Below are positions 35,321 to 46,157 of a stretch of 46,885 nucleotides of DNA, piece after piece. Source of the stretch: Silene noctiflora (Eukaryota > Streptophyta > Magnoliopsida > Caryophyllales > Caryophyllaceae); NCBI GenBank assembly GCA_009801015.1, contig VHZZ01003119.1, positions 67,243 through 114,127 of the forward strand, written 5' to 3'. The notes beneath the pieces are model-generated. The model made no database searches. It saw only the letters and a program-made list of their open reading frames with translations, and had not been told where the DNA came from. The stretch's first letter is position 1. The number at the start of each line of letters is the position of its first letter. A program made the translations under genes and the position numbers.

Positions 35321-35411
35321 CTTCCTCCGTTTTTATATGATGTACCCATTTGTTGAATATATGAGTGGAGTATTTTAATAAAATGGGTACATCATATGAA
35401 AATGGAGGAAG
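35321..35411. mobile_element. near-perfect hairpin Stowaway-like MITE, 91 bp
   Basis: The left arm cttcctccgtttttatatga and the following gatgtacccattt are mirrored by aaatgggtacatcatatg and aaaatggaggaag at the right. Only a few mismatches and a short AT-rich loop interrupt the pairing. It is flanked by TA at 35319-35320 and 35412-35413. The whole element folds into one hairpin. Confidence 0.75.
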
Positions 35412-37319
35412 TACTTCGTATTAATTCAGAGTTTACAAAGTTGGCGTTATAGTGTCTATATCATACCAAAAGAGTGACTTGCATAAAACTAATTTATTGC
35501 ATTTTGACTCCCCTTTAATCTAAATTATAGAATTACCCATGTATAAACTAATTTGTGACTTATTTGCACTAGGAAAGGATCGTGGCGTGGAGCCGTGGTA
35601 GTTCCTTTTGAATTACTTCTCCTTTCAATAAATTTCATACTTTTAATTAAAATTTATCTTTTTTTTTTTATTGGATAATTAAAATATATTTTGTATTAAA
35701 CAAACATATGAAATTCACTTTTAAATAATTTTGTCGATAAGATTGCTAGCCGTAGATTAAATAGTGTCAAAAGCCTTGGATTGATGTACACGAATGGGTG
35801 ATCCATGATGAATTAAAGCAGGCACATAAGTTTCTATGTAAATGTCGATTGACCAATTATTACTATTTCAACTTTTCATACTCTCTTTCTATTCAGAATT
35901 TTCTCGCAATTATTCGTATTTCCTTCCCTATTTTCTTTTTTGGGTTGATTTGCGTTGTTCAAATTCAAAGACATGTGGGATAGTGTGTTTTGTGTGGTCC
36001 AAATGCACTTTCTTATTTCTAAACAAGAAATGAGAAAGGTGAATAGGAGGGAGTAGTATGTAAGTGGGTGATCAGAAATTTTGAAATGCGAGGAAAAAAA
36101 AGACATAAAAGGATAGATGATAAGGAAAATATATTATAGTTGCAAATTTTAGAAATAATAATATGAATCTAATGTTCTTAATAATGCAAAAAAATGACAA
36201 ACAAGTAAATATTAGATCGGTCACTATTTATAGTCCTGATAAATATTACTTGAATCGCTTGTATATACATACATACACAGATTAATTGTCTCATGATATT
36301 TCACAAATGATAGTTCTTGATAACTTACTTTGTTAAAGAAGTTCTAAAATCACACAAATTTGTAAGAGACGATTTCTTATTAAGTTGTTGAGAAACTATT
36401 TTGTTTTTCATATTTTTTTAGTATTTTTTGTAACTTTATTTTAATTATTAGTGGTGGTCAAACTTTAATTAAATGACTCGTTGGTATAGTAAAAGTGTAT
36501 AAGCTTGTGACGGATATTACCTGCCACAAATGAGAATTAGTGAACAAATTGTATTTCAAATTACAAACTGATCTCTGAATAATTTACTGAAATCCTACCT
36601 CTAACAAAACGTGTTGTAATTAACAGCTGATTTTCTTAGCAGTTTGGTGATTTTTTATGACTAGGGTTTGTAAATACAAATTTTTTAAATTTAAAACAAC
36701 ATTATTTGTAGGCTTAAGACGGATCAAGTATTATAAATGAGACAAAAAGAATAATGCATAAGAAATAACAAAATATTTGTGCTATGTATGTAAATTGATT
36801 TATATTTAACCCTTTAATCTAAATATTTTCAATTTTTTCATTATTACTACTCTGAAATAAAACTCTACCCGACATCTACTGTGAATGCGAATGACAATTG
36901 ATTGGATGTATCTTACTCAGATACTTCAACTATTGAAGCGTTGAAGGAAATTAATTATTTTTTGGACTTTATTGTAAGCAATCTATCTGTAATTTGATAT
37001 ATAGGCTCAAATTATTGTTTATGGGGAAGTTATTCATTGTTCATTTTAAAGTTAAAATGGGTTAGATGTTACTCATTTATATGAATGAATGAGAATAAAA
37101 ATAGGTAACCTAGAAAATAATAAAAGTCTATTCTATCTATTTAAAGAGATAATATTTGCTCCGTTTTAATTGTAAAATGAATATTTCCTCTTTAAGAGAA
37201 ACTAGTTTAAATTTTTTGCAATATTCTGCACAAGATTGAACGTTTAATGTTTGATGAAATGCTTAAATATTGAAAACAAATTGCTAATAATTAAAAAAAT
37301 AATATTTTCATAAATATAT

Positions 37320-37430
37320 GAATATGCTTAAAATTTAATATATTCATAAATATGCTTAAAAATTTTCATAGTTGATTAAATTAATATATTCATAACCATG
37401 CTTAAAAATTTTCATAATTGATGAATTGAT
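37320..37430. repeat. local repeat of aatatgcttaaaatttt-type words
   Basis: Words such as 'attcataaatatgcttaaaa' and 'attcataaccatgcttaaaa', each followed by 'attttcataattgat', occur three times within about 110 bases. This looks like a slipped local duplication. Confidence 0.6.
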
Positions 37431-38482
37431 GAATTGTTGTAGAAATTAAATCACCTAAAAAAGAGGAACCCCGCAATGCATTAGAAAAGTTCACTTTTTT
37501 TCCTTCTGATTTCAAGGGACCAATATGAAGTCTCTAAAAGACTTTACTTTTATAATATGTAGACTAGTTGATATCGAGAGAAATAGTTGAACGATGAATA
37601 ATTAGTAAATCAGGTGATTCTTTGAGTAATATTTTCAAAATGTAAAAGAAAATTTAAATAATCTTTTTTTTATTATTTATCTCTTTCACAATTAAATTTA
37701 AAATGATACTCCGTGTTACATACCATATCTAGTAAAATAATAATAAAAAAATATACAAGTGAAAAGGGAAAGTAGGTGGACCGCAAGCATGTTAAAATGA
37801 AACTAAACATGATAAAGAGAAATTAAAGTTAAAAAGGTTAGAACGAAAAAGAGTAGAAAACATAAATTGCGGGGTATTTTAGTTTGAGAAAACAATAATA
37901 ATAAATAATTATATTCTGAATTTAGCATTATGGATAAGTTGGTTAATTCATAAATTGCAACCTATTTTTCTAAAGATTATTTTATCAATGATTTAGGACA
38001 TGTTTGTCACTATTATTAAGAATAACTGATTTTTTTTTAAAACCGGTTAACTGAATACTTATCACAACTCTTTTTATTTCGACCTTTATTTTATTGGGTG
38101 GAAGAACTCTCTTAAATGAAAACGATTTTATATAAAAAGTTGGTGTATTCAAAAATTTTAACCATTGATTCATTTTGGGATGGTAAAGTGTCTTGTGTGT
38201 GATCCATATTTTCCATTGGAGGCTATCTCCAAGTCTAACTGGCCGACAGGGAACTTTAAGCATCAAATATTCAAATGCATGATTTATTTTGTTGCTTAAT
38301 TTTACATAATTTCATGCATTTTTTCTCTGGGTAAACTCTCGGAATTTGAGCTATAATGTTACCGGAATAATAAGTTACTCTCTAAGAGCTACAACGTTTC
38401 AAAAGAGAAAATAAAAACTTAACTGAAGCACTAATGACACCATATACGCATAATTTGTCATATATTTCTACCTTAATATATA

Positions 38483-38690
38483 CTCCCTCCGTCCCGGTCA
38501 TTTGTTGTCCTATTCCTTTTTGGGGTGTCTCAATCATTTGTTGTCCTTTCTATTTTAAGATTGCATTTTATAAGCAATTTGATCCTTCACTCCCAATTTA
38601 GTCCACTTGTCATCTTACAATTGACCCCCTCATCTTTCCTTGGTCTTTGTGCCAAAACCAAAGGACAACAAATGACCGGGACGGAGGGAG
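38483..38690. mobile_element. Stowaway-like MITE, 208 bp
   Basis: Ends ctccctccgtcccggtca and tgaccgggacggagggag are an almost perfect inverted repeat, flanked by TA at 38481-38482 and 38691-38692. The ttgttgtcc word occurs twice in the left arm. It is the same family as 32535-32734, but with cleaner ends and so probably younger. Confidence 0.85.
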
Positions 38691-38857
38691 TACTATTTTA
38701 CAAAATGCATTTACTGCCTATTGTAACCCTAAGAATTATGTTTATCATTACCCTTTTTGTTTTACATTATTTCATGCATTTCATCATTTTTGGTTACAAT
38801 ATTAATTATTGTCCTATCTTCTTTCTAATAATAGCTCATAAATACATACTCCTATCA

Positions 38858-39341
38858 GGGGCGTTTATAGTGGGGGTTCATGGGGTTCAATTGAACCCCC
38901 ACTGATTTTTGAGATAAATATTTTACAGAACAATGTTGAGCATGTATATGAAAGTGGTGCAGTGGATAGGAGTTGCTTATATATACCAGTGATTGTGGGT
39001 TTGCAACATTAAATAAAATGAGTCTTTTATTGCTTTACTTTTTAGAAATTATATTTTACTTGTAAACTTTTCTTATTTGTTTTTCTAAAGAAGATAATGT
39101 TTATATTAATATTTCGATTTTTTAATGTAATATAAGTCTTTTTTAAATATCAAGAAAACAATATATCTCGTCAAAACATATCGGAAACTATGTGTTAATA
39201 TCTCTTACAATTTTGTTACGAAAATATTTCAAAAAGTTTCGGTAGTATTATTGATAATTTGGTATAAATGAATATGCACCGTTTAGAAAATTTTGTTAAT
39301 AAACTTGAACCCCCATAGTTAAGTTCCTAGAAACGCCACTG
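38858..39341. mobile_element. hAT-like element, 484 bp, perfect 8-bp target duplication
   Basis: The left end is caggggcgtttatagtgg and the right end is cctagaaacgccactg, inverted. Both flanks read actcctat (38850-38857 and 39342-39349). Just inside are 'ggggttcaattgaaccccc' on the left and 'cttgaacccccatagtt' on the right. A tRNA-like box A/B pair (tggtgcagtggataggag near 38955, gtgggtttgcaac near 38995) sits in the left third. No coding frame is present. Confidence 0.72.
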
Positions 39342-39989
39342 ACTCCTATAATCTTTGTTGTTTCGAAATAAAAAAAAAGAATCATGTTCTGATGTATAAT
39401 TAATTAATGTCGTAGAATTTTTGTATTTGAAAAGTATTTTTGAAATGGTTGTAATATTACTTTTTTTAAAATCTTTCATACTAGTATCTATTATGAATAC
39501 TACTTTAGAGTTTTATGTTAGTTTATGTAGGTCGAGGTAAAACTACCAACAACTAATTCGAGTTCAAATGGCTTCTCTATCCTTCCTTCACTTAGTTCGT
39601 CTTTCGACTTTCACGATGGTAGTTATTTCATAAGATGCTTTTAAACGACTTTTCTAACACATGAATGTACACTACTACAGATACAGCCTATAACAACGGG
39701 TAAATACCGTTGTTAAAACAAAAAGCGGACGTTGTTAAAGCCGCCGTTGTAAAAGGTATTTACAACGGTTACGTTATTTGTTATAACCGTTGTGGAAACT
39801 ATTCACAACGGTTAAAAACCGTTGTTGTTGCGAGTAACACGTTGTGGAAAGCTTGACAACATTTTGGTGGGAAGGTTATAACAACGGTAGGAAATTAATA
39901 ACAACGGGTGTTTTAGAAAACCGTTGTTGTTGTTATATGTATATATAACAACGGTTTTAATCTATATAACCGTTGTTATTGTTTTTATT

Positions 39990-40262
39990 TTTTTAAATTG
40001 TGAATTCATTAGCAGCATATATACAACCCTGCATTAAACCATATTTACATTACATTCGACAGCAGCAGTAGCATACAACATACATCAACAACAGCAGCAA
40101 ACGCAACAACAACAGAGATGAAGCAACAACAATAACATTAAGCAACAACATCAGATGAAGCAACAGCAACAACAGCAATAACATTAAGCAACAACATACA
40201 TTAATTTAGTTTCTAATAAACCATATTTACATACATTAGATTCAACTTGAGAATCCGTTTAC
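39990..40262 (-). other. CAA/CAG-rich 3' flank of the CACTA cargo ORF
   Basis: On the plus strand this is a run of caacaa/cagcag words, with repeats of 'acattaagcaacaaca' and 'agatgaagcaaca'. It follows the stop of the cargo ORF on the minus strand and is probably its 3' UTR. Confidence 0.5.
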
Positions 40263-40265
40263 ATC

Positions 40266-40883
40266 CTAATCCAATTGAACTTGTTCAACTAAATAGAAAG
40301 TTGTTCGAGCTAGTAAAGGTGCTGCAATTTCTTTCGCTTCTACATATGTCGGGGGTGGCATATCCAGCAACATCTCATTTACTTGCTTCTTTTGAACATC
40401 ATTGAGTGGATTAAGATGTTCGCTCTGGAATACATTTCTTCGTTGCTGCAAATGCATGATAAATCTGGCTGCCTGATTATCCGTCATAAAGCACTTGCAT
40501 TTGTTGGAAACTATCCTACCATTCCTACGCATTATCCTCACGCCATTGACATCATTTCCGCGTAAGGTAAGGAAGTACTTAAACAGAACACCAGGTGAAT
40601 TCGGATAAAAAAGAAACAATCGAGCCCAAGATTTACATACCACGAACATCTTTGCCTTATCCGCACAGCTATGAAGATGGCGAAAGATGGTTGTAATGAG
40701 ATCTTGATTATTTAAAACCTCATTTTGGGATTGGCTGCAGTTGCCATTGAACTCGACTTCTTTATGTTGACCAAAAAAACGCATATGCATAGCATCTGTT
40801 ATTGCGTTGACATAATCTGCTAGGAAGAGTTCTCTATCTGCCTCGAGATCATCTACTATAACACCTTTGCACCAGTTTTCCAT
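40266..40883 (-). CDS. ORF carried by the CACTA element, 205 aa, weakly F-box-like
   Basis: The chosen start MENWCKGV (ATG at 40883) follows a good acceptor (attcatacag|aataat, exon start 40889). A matching donor (tttatcag|gtatat) at 41403/41402 implies a leader exon of about 120 bases and an intron of about 510 bases. Residues around NQDLITTIFRHLHSCADKAKMFVVCKSW resemble an F-box helix pair; the rest (FKYFLTLRGNDVNGVR, DMPPPTYVEAKEIAAPLLAR) is not recognised. The uninterrupted 618-nt frame inside a young-looking element suggests recent capture of a host gene fragment or a cargo gene. The match to F-box proteins is weak. Confidence 0.6.
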   Translation of the reverse strand: MENWCKGVIVDDLEADRELFLADYVNAITDAMHMRFFGQHKEVEFNGNCSQSQNEVLNNQDLITTIFRHLHSCADKAKMFVVCKSWARLFLFYPNSPGVLFKYFLTLRGNDVNGVRIMRRNGRIVSNKCKCFMTDNQAARFIMHLQQRRNVFQSEHLNPLNDVQKKQVNEMLLDMPPPTYVEAKEIAAPLLARTTFYLVEQVQLD

Positions 40884-41427
40884 ATTATTCTGTATGAATA
40901 ATGGCAAGAAATTAAATAAGTTAATTACAAAAACTTTGAAGTAGCAAGGACTGGTCAAGGAATTTTTGTATCTCAGAAGAAATACACCATAGAACATGAT
41001 AAAAGAATTTGGACAAACATAGGAGTCTCAGAGTTCCTTTGGTCAAAAACAATAAGGGATATTTGCATGCTAAAACCCTAAAGACTGGTCATAGACCGGA
41101 TATTTCCTTTGCTGTGCAAATGCTAAGTCAGTTTATGCATGCAAAGTTAGAGTTGAGATAACTTAGGATCATCTAAACTTAATGAGGATATTTGCATTCT
41201 AAAACCCTAGCTAGCTAAGAGGAAAACGTAGGCTAAAAACCCTAAAGACATGCAGAGACTTTGATAACAACATCATAAATCCTAAAACCCTAAAGAGGAA
41301 AAACAAACAAAAACAGCTACTGCATAAAATCATCAGCAACATCAAACAAACCAAAACAAAATACAAAAATCATAGAAAATATTAAGAAATATAGATATAT
41401 ACCTGATAAAGAGACAGAGATAATGAT

Positions 41428-41514
41428 AAAGAGACGACGACGGCGACGACAATGATAGACAATGACAGATGAGAAAGAGACGACGACGACAATGATAGAC
41501 AATGACAGATGAGA
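41428..41514. repeat. two-copy tandem repeat in the cargo leader exon
   Basis: The unit 'agagacgacgac...gacaatgatagacaatgacagatgaga' occurs twice (about 41430-41475 and 41476-41514); the first copy has an extra ggcgac. It lies in the predicted leader exon of the CACTA cargo. Confidence 0.75.
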
Positions 41515-42736
41515 GTCTTTATGTTTGTGTTTGTGTTTGCGTGGTATAGGAATTTTAAAGGAATAAAACCGTTGATCTCCCGTTCAACTATTAACAACGG
41601 TTCTAACTTAAAACCCGTTGTTATTATTAATAACGACGGTTTTTAAGTAATAACCGTTGTTATTACTTTTCACAGAATTGCGCCAAAATATACTAACCTG
41701 ATTAACAACGGACTACAAAATAAAACCGTTGTTATTAATTTTAGTAAAATTTAACAACATATTAACAACGGTTATAATGTATTATAGAGTGAACTGTTGT
41801 TATTAGTTTTTATTTTAACAACATATTAACAACGGTTATGCAAGTTTGCACCGTTGTTAAAACTAATAACAACGGTTGTCATCAAATAACCGTTGTAATT
41901 AAGTTTACTAAAATTTCGCGGAAGTCTAATAATCCATTCAACAACGTCTTTTCGTCATTTTCGTTAATAAGCGTTGTTAAAGGGCCGTTGTAGTTGCCTG
42001 TTTTTGTAGTAGTGGTAGTTAGCTAATAGTTATACAAAAAATTCCTAATAATAAATAGATCGATTTTTCAAACATGCGGCCTAAGGAATTCCTCTCCTTT
42101 AGACTTACAGTACATCCGACATCAATTGCATCATGATATGAAGAACAATAAGTCTTGCTTAAGTCGAACGTAAATGTAGGATAAATGTTTAGTTTTTTCC
42201 TATGCAGTTTGCCTTTGTCTTATCCATTCCATATGAGTATATTTAACCCGTCTTAACTTTGCGACGGATAGTCACATGGGTATAACCCGTTTTAACCTTA
42301 AAATGAATAATGTCCGTTTAAACAAAAATTTATGTCTATAAACTTACATGTAAAAAAGTAAACATGTCCATAAATAAGAAATAAAAGCAGTCATAAATAA
42401 AATTCATTATGACTAAAAGAAGGAGCAATAATTTTGCTACAAATGTCGACAAATTAAAAATACATATGTTTGCCCACAAATAGTAAATTTCAACTAGCTA
42501 GCAGCTGGAATGTAATTAGTAATTACTTCGCATATCAGCATATGTACCGTAGTTGATGCCGTAAATAATTACAACCAACTATATATAACTAATGACACCA
42601 AACAACTACTTAACCACATAACGGTAACAATTTATATCTCATTCATGTGGAAAATAATATCTATAAGTACGTCTTGCTTATGACTGATATCTGTCTTAAA
42701 TTATAAAACAGCTCAAATACATCATATGGTGTTAAT

Positions 42737-42912
42737 TAGACCTGGTAAACAGGTCAGTCGGATCGGTTCGGGTCAGGTTAATTTCGAGTTAGCTATTTTC
42801 AAGTTATTTATGGATAATAATCAGTTTGTAATAATAAACACCGGGTCGGGTCAATTTGAACTCGGGTTTTGAGTTCGGGCAGTGTCAAGTCGAGTCAATT
42901 TTGTCAGATCTA
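42737..42912. mobile_element. hAT-like MITE, 176 bp, 8-bp target duplication
   Basis: The left end is tagacctggtaaacaggtca; the right end is ttttgtcagatcta. It is flanked by gtgttaat (42729-42736) and gtgttgat (42913-42920), one mismatch. Its arms share cgggtc and tcgggt words with the copy at 26005-26243. Confidence 0.7.
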
Positions 42913-44269
42913 GTGTTGATAGAGATAAAAGCTTTGGGGCAGTCACCAGACAACTTTCTATGCAATTTGGTATGTATTTGATCCGTTTTAAGGGTGACGT
43001 CTCAAACAAGAATTTACGAATGTTTATAACAATTTGTAGCCCTAGTAATTTATTACACTAATTTCTCATTGGTGTGCCATAATGAGACATTATTAAAATG
43101 ACAATGAGTAGGTATTAGAGTCATATAGTACTTCGTGGCAGAGTTGGATCGTACTCATTTATCAGAGTTTTATTAAAATGAGGATTTGTGTTCTGATTTA
43201 CGGAATTTCAGGTCGATTTCAATTCGCTTCAGCAGTTTAATTAGTAGGGATTTTAATTTGATACTCCCTTTGTTTCGTATTGTATAAATCATTTTAGAAA
43301 AGTTGAAAAAAAAAAATTACATCGTTTTACATTTTTTTATGTATTACATATTTATTTTCTTCTAAAAAAGAGGGAACTTTTAGCTATTAAGTTGGTGAAA
43401 ATATTTATTTTCTTCTATTTTCAAGTCATTTATTACATATAAGTATATAACTACTATAACAACATTTTCCAATTCTTTAATAATTCACGTGCAATTTTCT
43501 AAAATGACATAAAAAAAAATAACCGAGGAATAATTTAAAAGACGTACTCATAATGTTTTCTCGGGCATCTTTTTTTGTAGGTACACCGCGAATGATACGG
43601 TGTCTGACAGGGTTAAGAGAAAGAAGGCTGACTTGTTCTAGCTAGTTCGATGACCATTATCATCCTCCCCTAAAAAAAATGTCGTTTTTCTGTTTCGGTT
43701 AAATACGCTTGTACTTTTAGTTCAAGTACATGGCTTTCTAGTAGTCTAAGAAACACGGGTACTCCTATGTTTGCATTATAACTGGGGTTTTCTTTAAATT
43801 ACAGTTTGTCGTCGTAAAAAAAAGACACTCTAATTAGGTTAGGATAATAATAATCTACAAACTCTTAAAATACGAAACAGATACCTCCGTTTTAAACAAA
43901 AAAATTTGTGTTAAAATAAAAGGTATCGTGAGCATCGCTGTCGTTTTCTTTAACCTTTTACAAGATCATATTATTCATATCTTGATTAAATTATTAAACA
44001 TTGTTATTTTATTATGTAGTCCTCGAACATAAATGTCTCTCATAATTGAACGCTCTCATGCACGCTCATTCCCTCAACAAATATGATGTTCTTTTCAAAC
44101 ATATCTACCCTACTTTATATTGGATTAAAGTATATTCAATAAATTTGTTGATAATTGTTGCACTCATAATCATAAATCTACCCTACTTTTATTGGATTTT
44201 GGTAATAAGTTAATATATTCAATAAATTTGCTCATATTTGTTGTATATAATAATCTATTAACCTAAACC

Positions 44270-44393
44270 CACTAATTGCCAAACACTTCTACTAAAATCT
44301 GTTAATTGTAATATACTGGTCAAACACGCCAATCAAATTTGTCATTTGTAATCTGCCTCTGCTAATTATAATCCGCTCACACCAAACACGGCC
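44270..44393. repeat. Harbinger-like relic related to 30877-31218
   Basis: The end 'ccgctcacaccaaacacggcc' followed by tta, and interior words 'aatctgttaattgtaat' and 'aatttgtcatttgtaatctgc', resemble the right half of the element at 30877-31218. No left terminus was found. Confidence 0.4.
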
Positions 44394-44480
44394 TTATATA
44401 AGAAATACAAACAAATAATGATCCTGCCAAACGAGTTAAGCTCGTTATTTCCCATACGAACAGGTAAAGTAATTGTACTC

Positions 44481-44659
44481 AAACCCTGTTCGATCTTTTC
44501 ACTTAATTAAATAGAGTTAGCTGAACTGAATGAAACTGAAATAAGAGTTAATTTGAGTAAAGCCGAGACCTGAACTAAATGGAACTTAGCTGAACTCGCC
44601 TCAATTGAGCTAAGCTAAAATGAAACAAGGTGAAATTAAGTAAAAAAGAACATGCACGG
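44481..44659. repeat. GAACTGAACT-rich MITE-like repeat, copy 3
   Basis: It starts near aaaccctgttcgatctttt and ends near aaaaaagaacatgcacggtc. Words ctgaactgaatgaaactg and gaaattaagtaaaaaa are shared with the copy at 27065-27368. Confidence 0.5.
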
Positions 44660-46157
44660 TCTCAATCCAAATGCTAAGCAAGAGATATGAATCACATTTT
44701 TAATAACGACCTAATTCAATTCAAGAGAAAATCAAGATAACTTAAATCAGATTTTAATAATCGTTTTATCATATCAATTTACGCGCTACCACGTGTCTAT
44801 TGTCCAACATAGGATGGATCACAATATGTTACACCAAGTTGTGATTATACATTGTTTAGAATAATATAATTTTGTCCATTGCCATCTAATTTGCCATCTT
44901 TGGTACAAACACATGTTGCCATTTACGGGTAAAAAAAAAGGAAGGATATGATTAGTGAATTTAATCAAGAATTAACCTCGATTAAGGTGGTGGTCCCCTC
45001 ATTTCCCTCAAATATGCCCCCTTAATTCCCTCCAACTTAACAATTCAACATTGGCTATTGCAAAATTTGGTGTAATCTATGTGTCCTATACTCATAGGGT
45101 GAGTCTCAAAGTGTGTTTGCCATGTTAACCGTGTGCACGTGCTTTGAAAACAACTTTTGCCCTATTATTATTTTTATTTCTGAGTTCAAAATGGGTACGA
45201 TGTCATAAGTTTTAATACTGTTATATTCTCAAAGCTTGAACGTAACACCTTTAGTTAAGCTACAACAATATAACAAAGTGAATACCTGATTATATTGAAG
45301 TTGTATAAACCGCAATTAAATTCGGCTTATGATTTAGTGAGAGTGGTAAAAATATCATCTCTTATTTGAGTATATTCTGAAAATCGATTTATGCATAAAA
45401 GAAAAACTTGATGTAATTTGTAGAGGTGTAGCTGTTGATTTTTTTTCTTCATATTTTTGAAGAAAATTACCTTAATTATCAATAAGAATACTCATATTCA
45501 CGTTCAATAGATACATTTCTTAGAAAACACACTCAAATAGTCATATTTGTAATTTAGCTAGATACTTAGACATCCACTTTGATTATTTAAGAGACAATTT
45601 TAATCGTCTTCATAATCCCACATGATCTGAAATAAGACAATATTAATTGATTCAAACAATATTTTTTTTAAGTAAAACTTAAATAAAAATATTTGGTTTA
45701 TCTTTTTTTTTTTTTCTTTTATCTTTTTTTTTTTTTTTTTTACCTTTTTATTTTATTTTATTTTTTTGTTTTANTGCGATACTACCTGTTATTCCTGTGT
45801 TATTTTTTTTTTTTAGTATACTACTAGGGGGTTTTTGGTACGAGAAAGGGAAAGAGAATGAAATTAGAGAAGAAAAGAGAATGAAGGGGGAAGGAAAGGG
45901 ATAACCCCAAATATGCCAAGTGTTTAATATGAATACAAAGGGAAAAGAAATCATATTCAGTCACCACCATTATCAAAAGTCAAACCCACCACCCACCACC
46001 ACCCACCAAGACCACAACCAGCCTCTCCCACCACCATCAGTCACGGCTTCGACAGCCCACTCCCGTCCCCTAGTCGGCACCGGCCAGCCACGGCATTCTC
46101 TCAACCGTCGAACGAAAACCCATCAAAACCTAACACCAAACACCACACTCTCCCTAG

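Larger units (their letters stand above)
34100..38480. other. AT-rich flank downstream of the LSH gene
   Basis: The first part (to about 34450) is the presumed LSH 3' UTR. Beyond it lies AT-rich sequence with no credible gene. The listed MITE at 35321, a fragment of the CTTGTGACGG family at 36504-36538, and a locally repeated 'aatatgcttaaaattt' cluster at 37320-37430 are the only structure seen. Confidence 0.45.
39670..42014 (-). mobile_element. complete CACTA (En/Spm) element carrying a gene, 2345 bp
   Basis: The left terminus is cactactacagatacagcc and the right terminus reads, inverted, cactactacaaaaacaggc. Both are flanked by the 3-bp duplication gta (39667-39669, 42015-42017). Sub-terminal regions of about 320 bp (left) and 430 bp (right) are packed with aacaacgg and ccgttgtt words in both orientations, the arrangement CACTA transposases bind. 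No CACTA transposase is present, so the element is non-autonomous. An ORF with a leader intron occupies the interior on the minus strand. Confidence 0.9.
42018..46157. other. AT-rich repeat-bearing intergenic stretch
   Basis: No credible gene is seen. It contains gacggat-type MITE fragments (42245-42320, 42660-42720, 42950-43015), the hAT-like copy at 42737, a Harbinger-like relic near 44270-44393, a third GAACTGAACT copy, a T-rich tract with one N (45660-45815), and a Pro/His-coding caccac-rich patch (45960-46060) that looks like simple sequence rather than a gene. Confidence 0.45.

Noticed and set aside
41317-41597. Minus-strand frames rich in Ser, Val and Leu
   Set aside because: They are produced by the gacgac/acaatgat tandem repeat in the leader of the CACTA cargo and overlap in two frames, as simple sequence does.
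43262-43560. Possible Stowaway-like element starting ctccctttgtttcg
   Set aside because: Only the left end resembles the family. No matching right end with TA was found.
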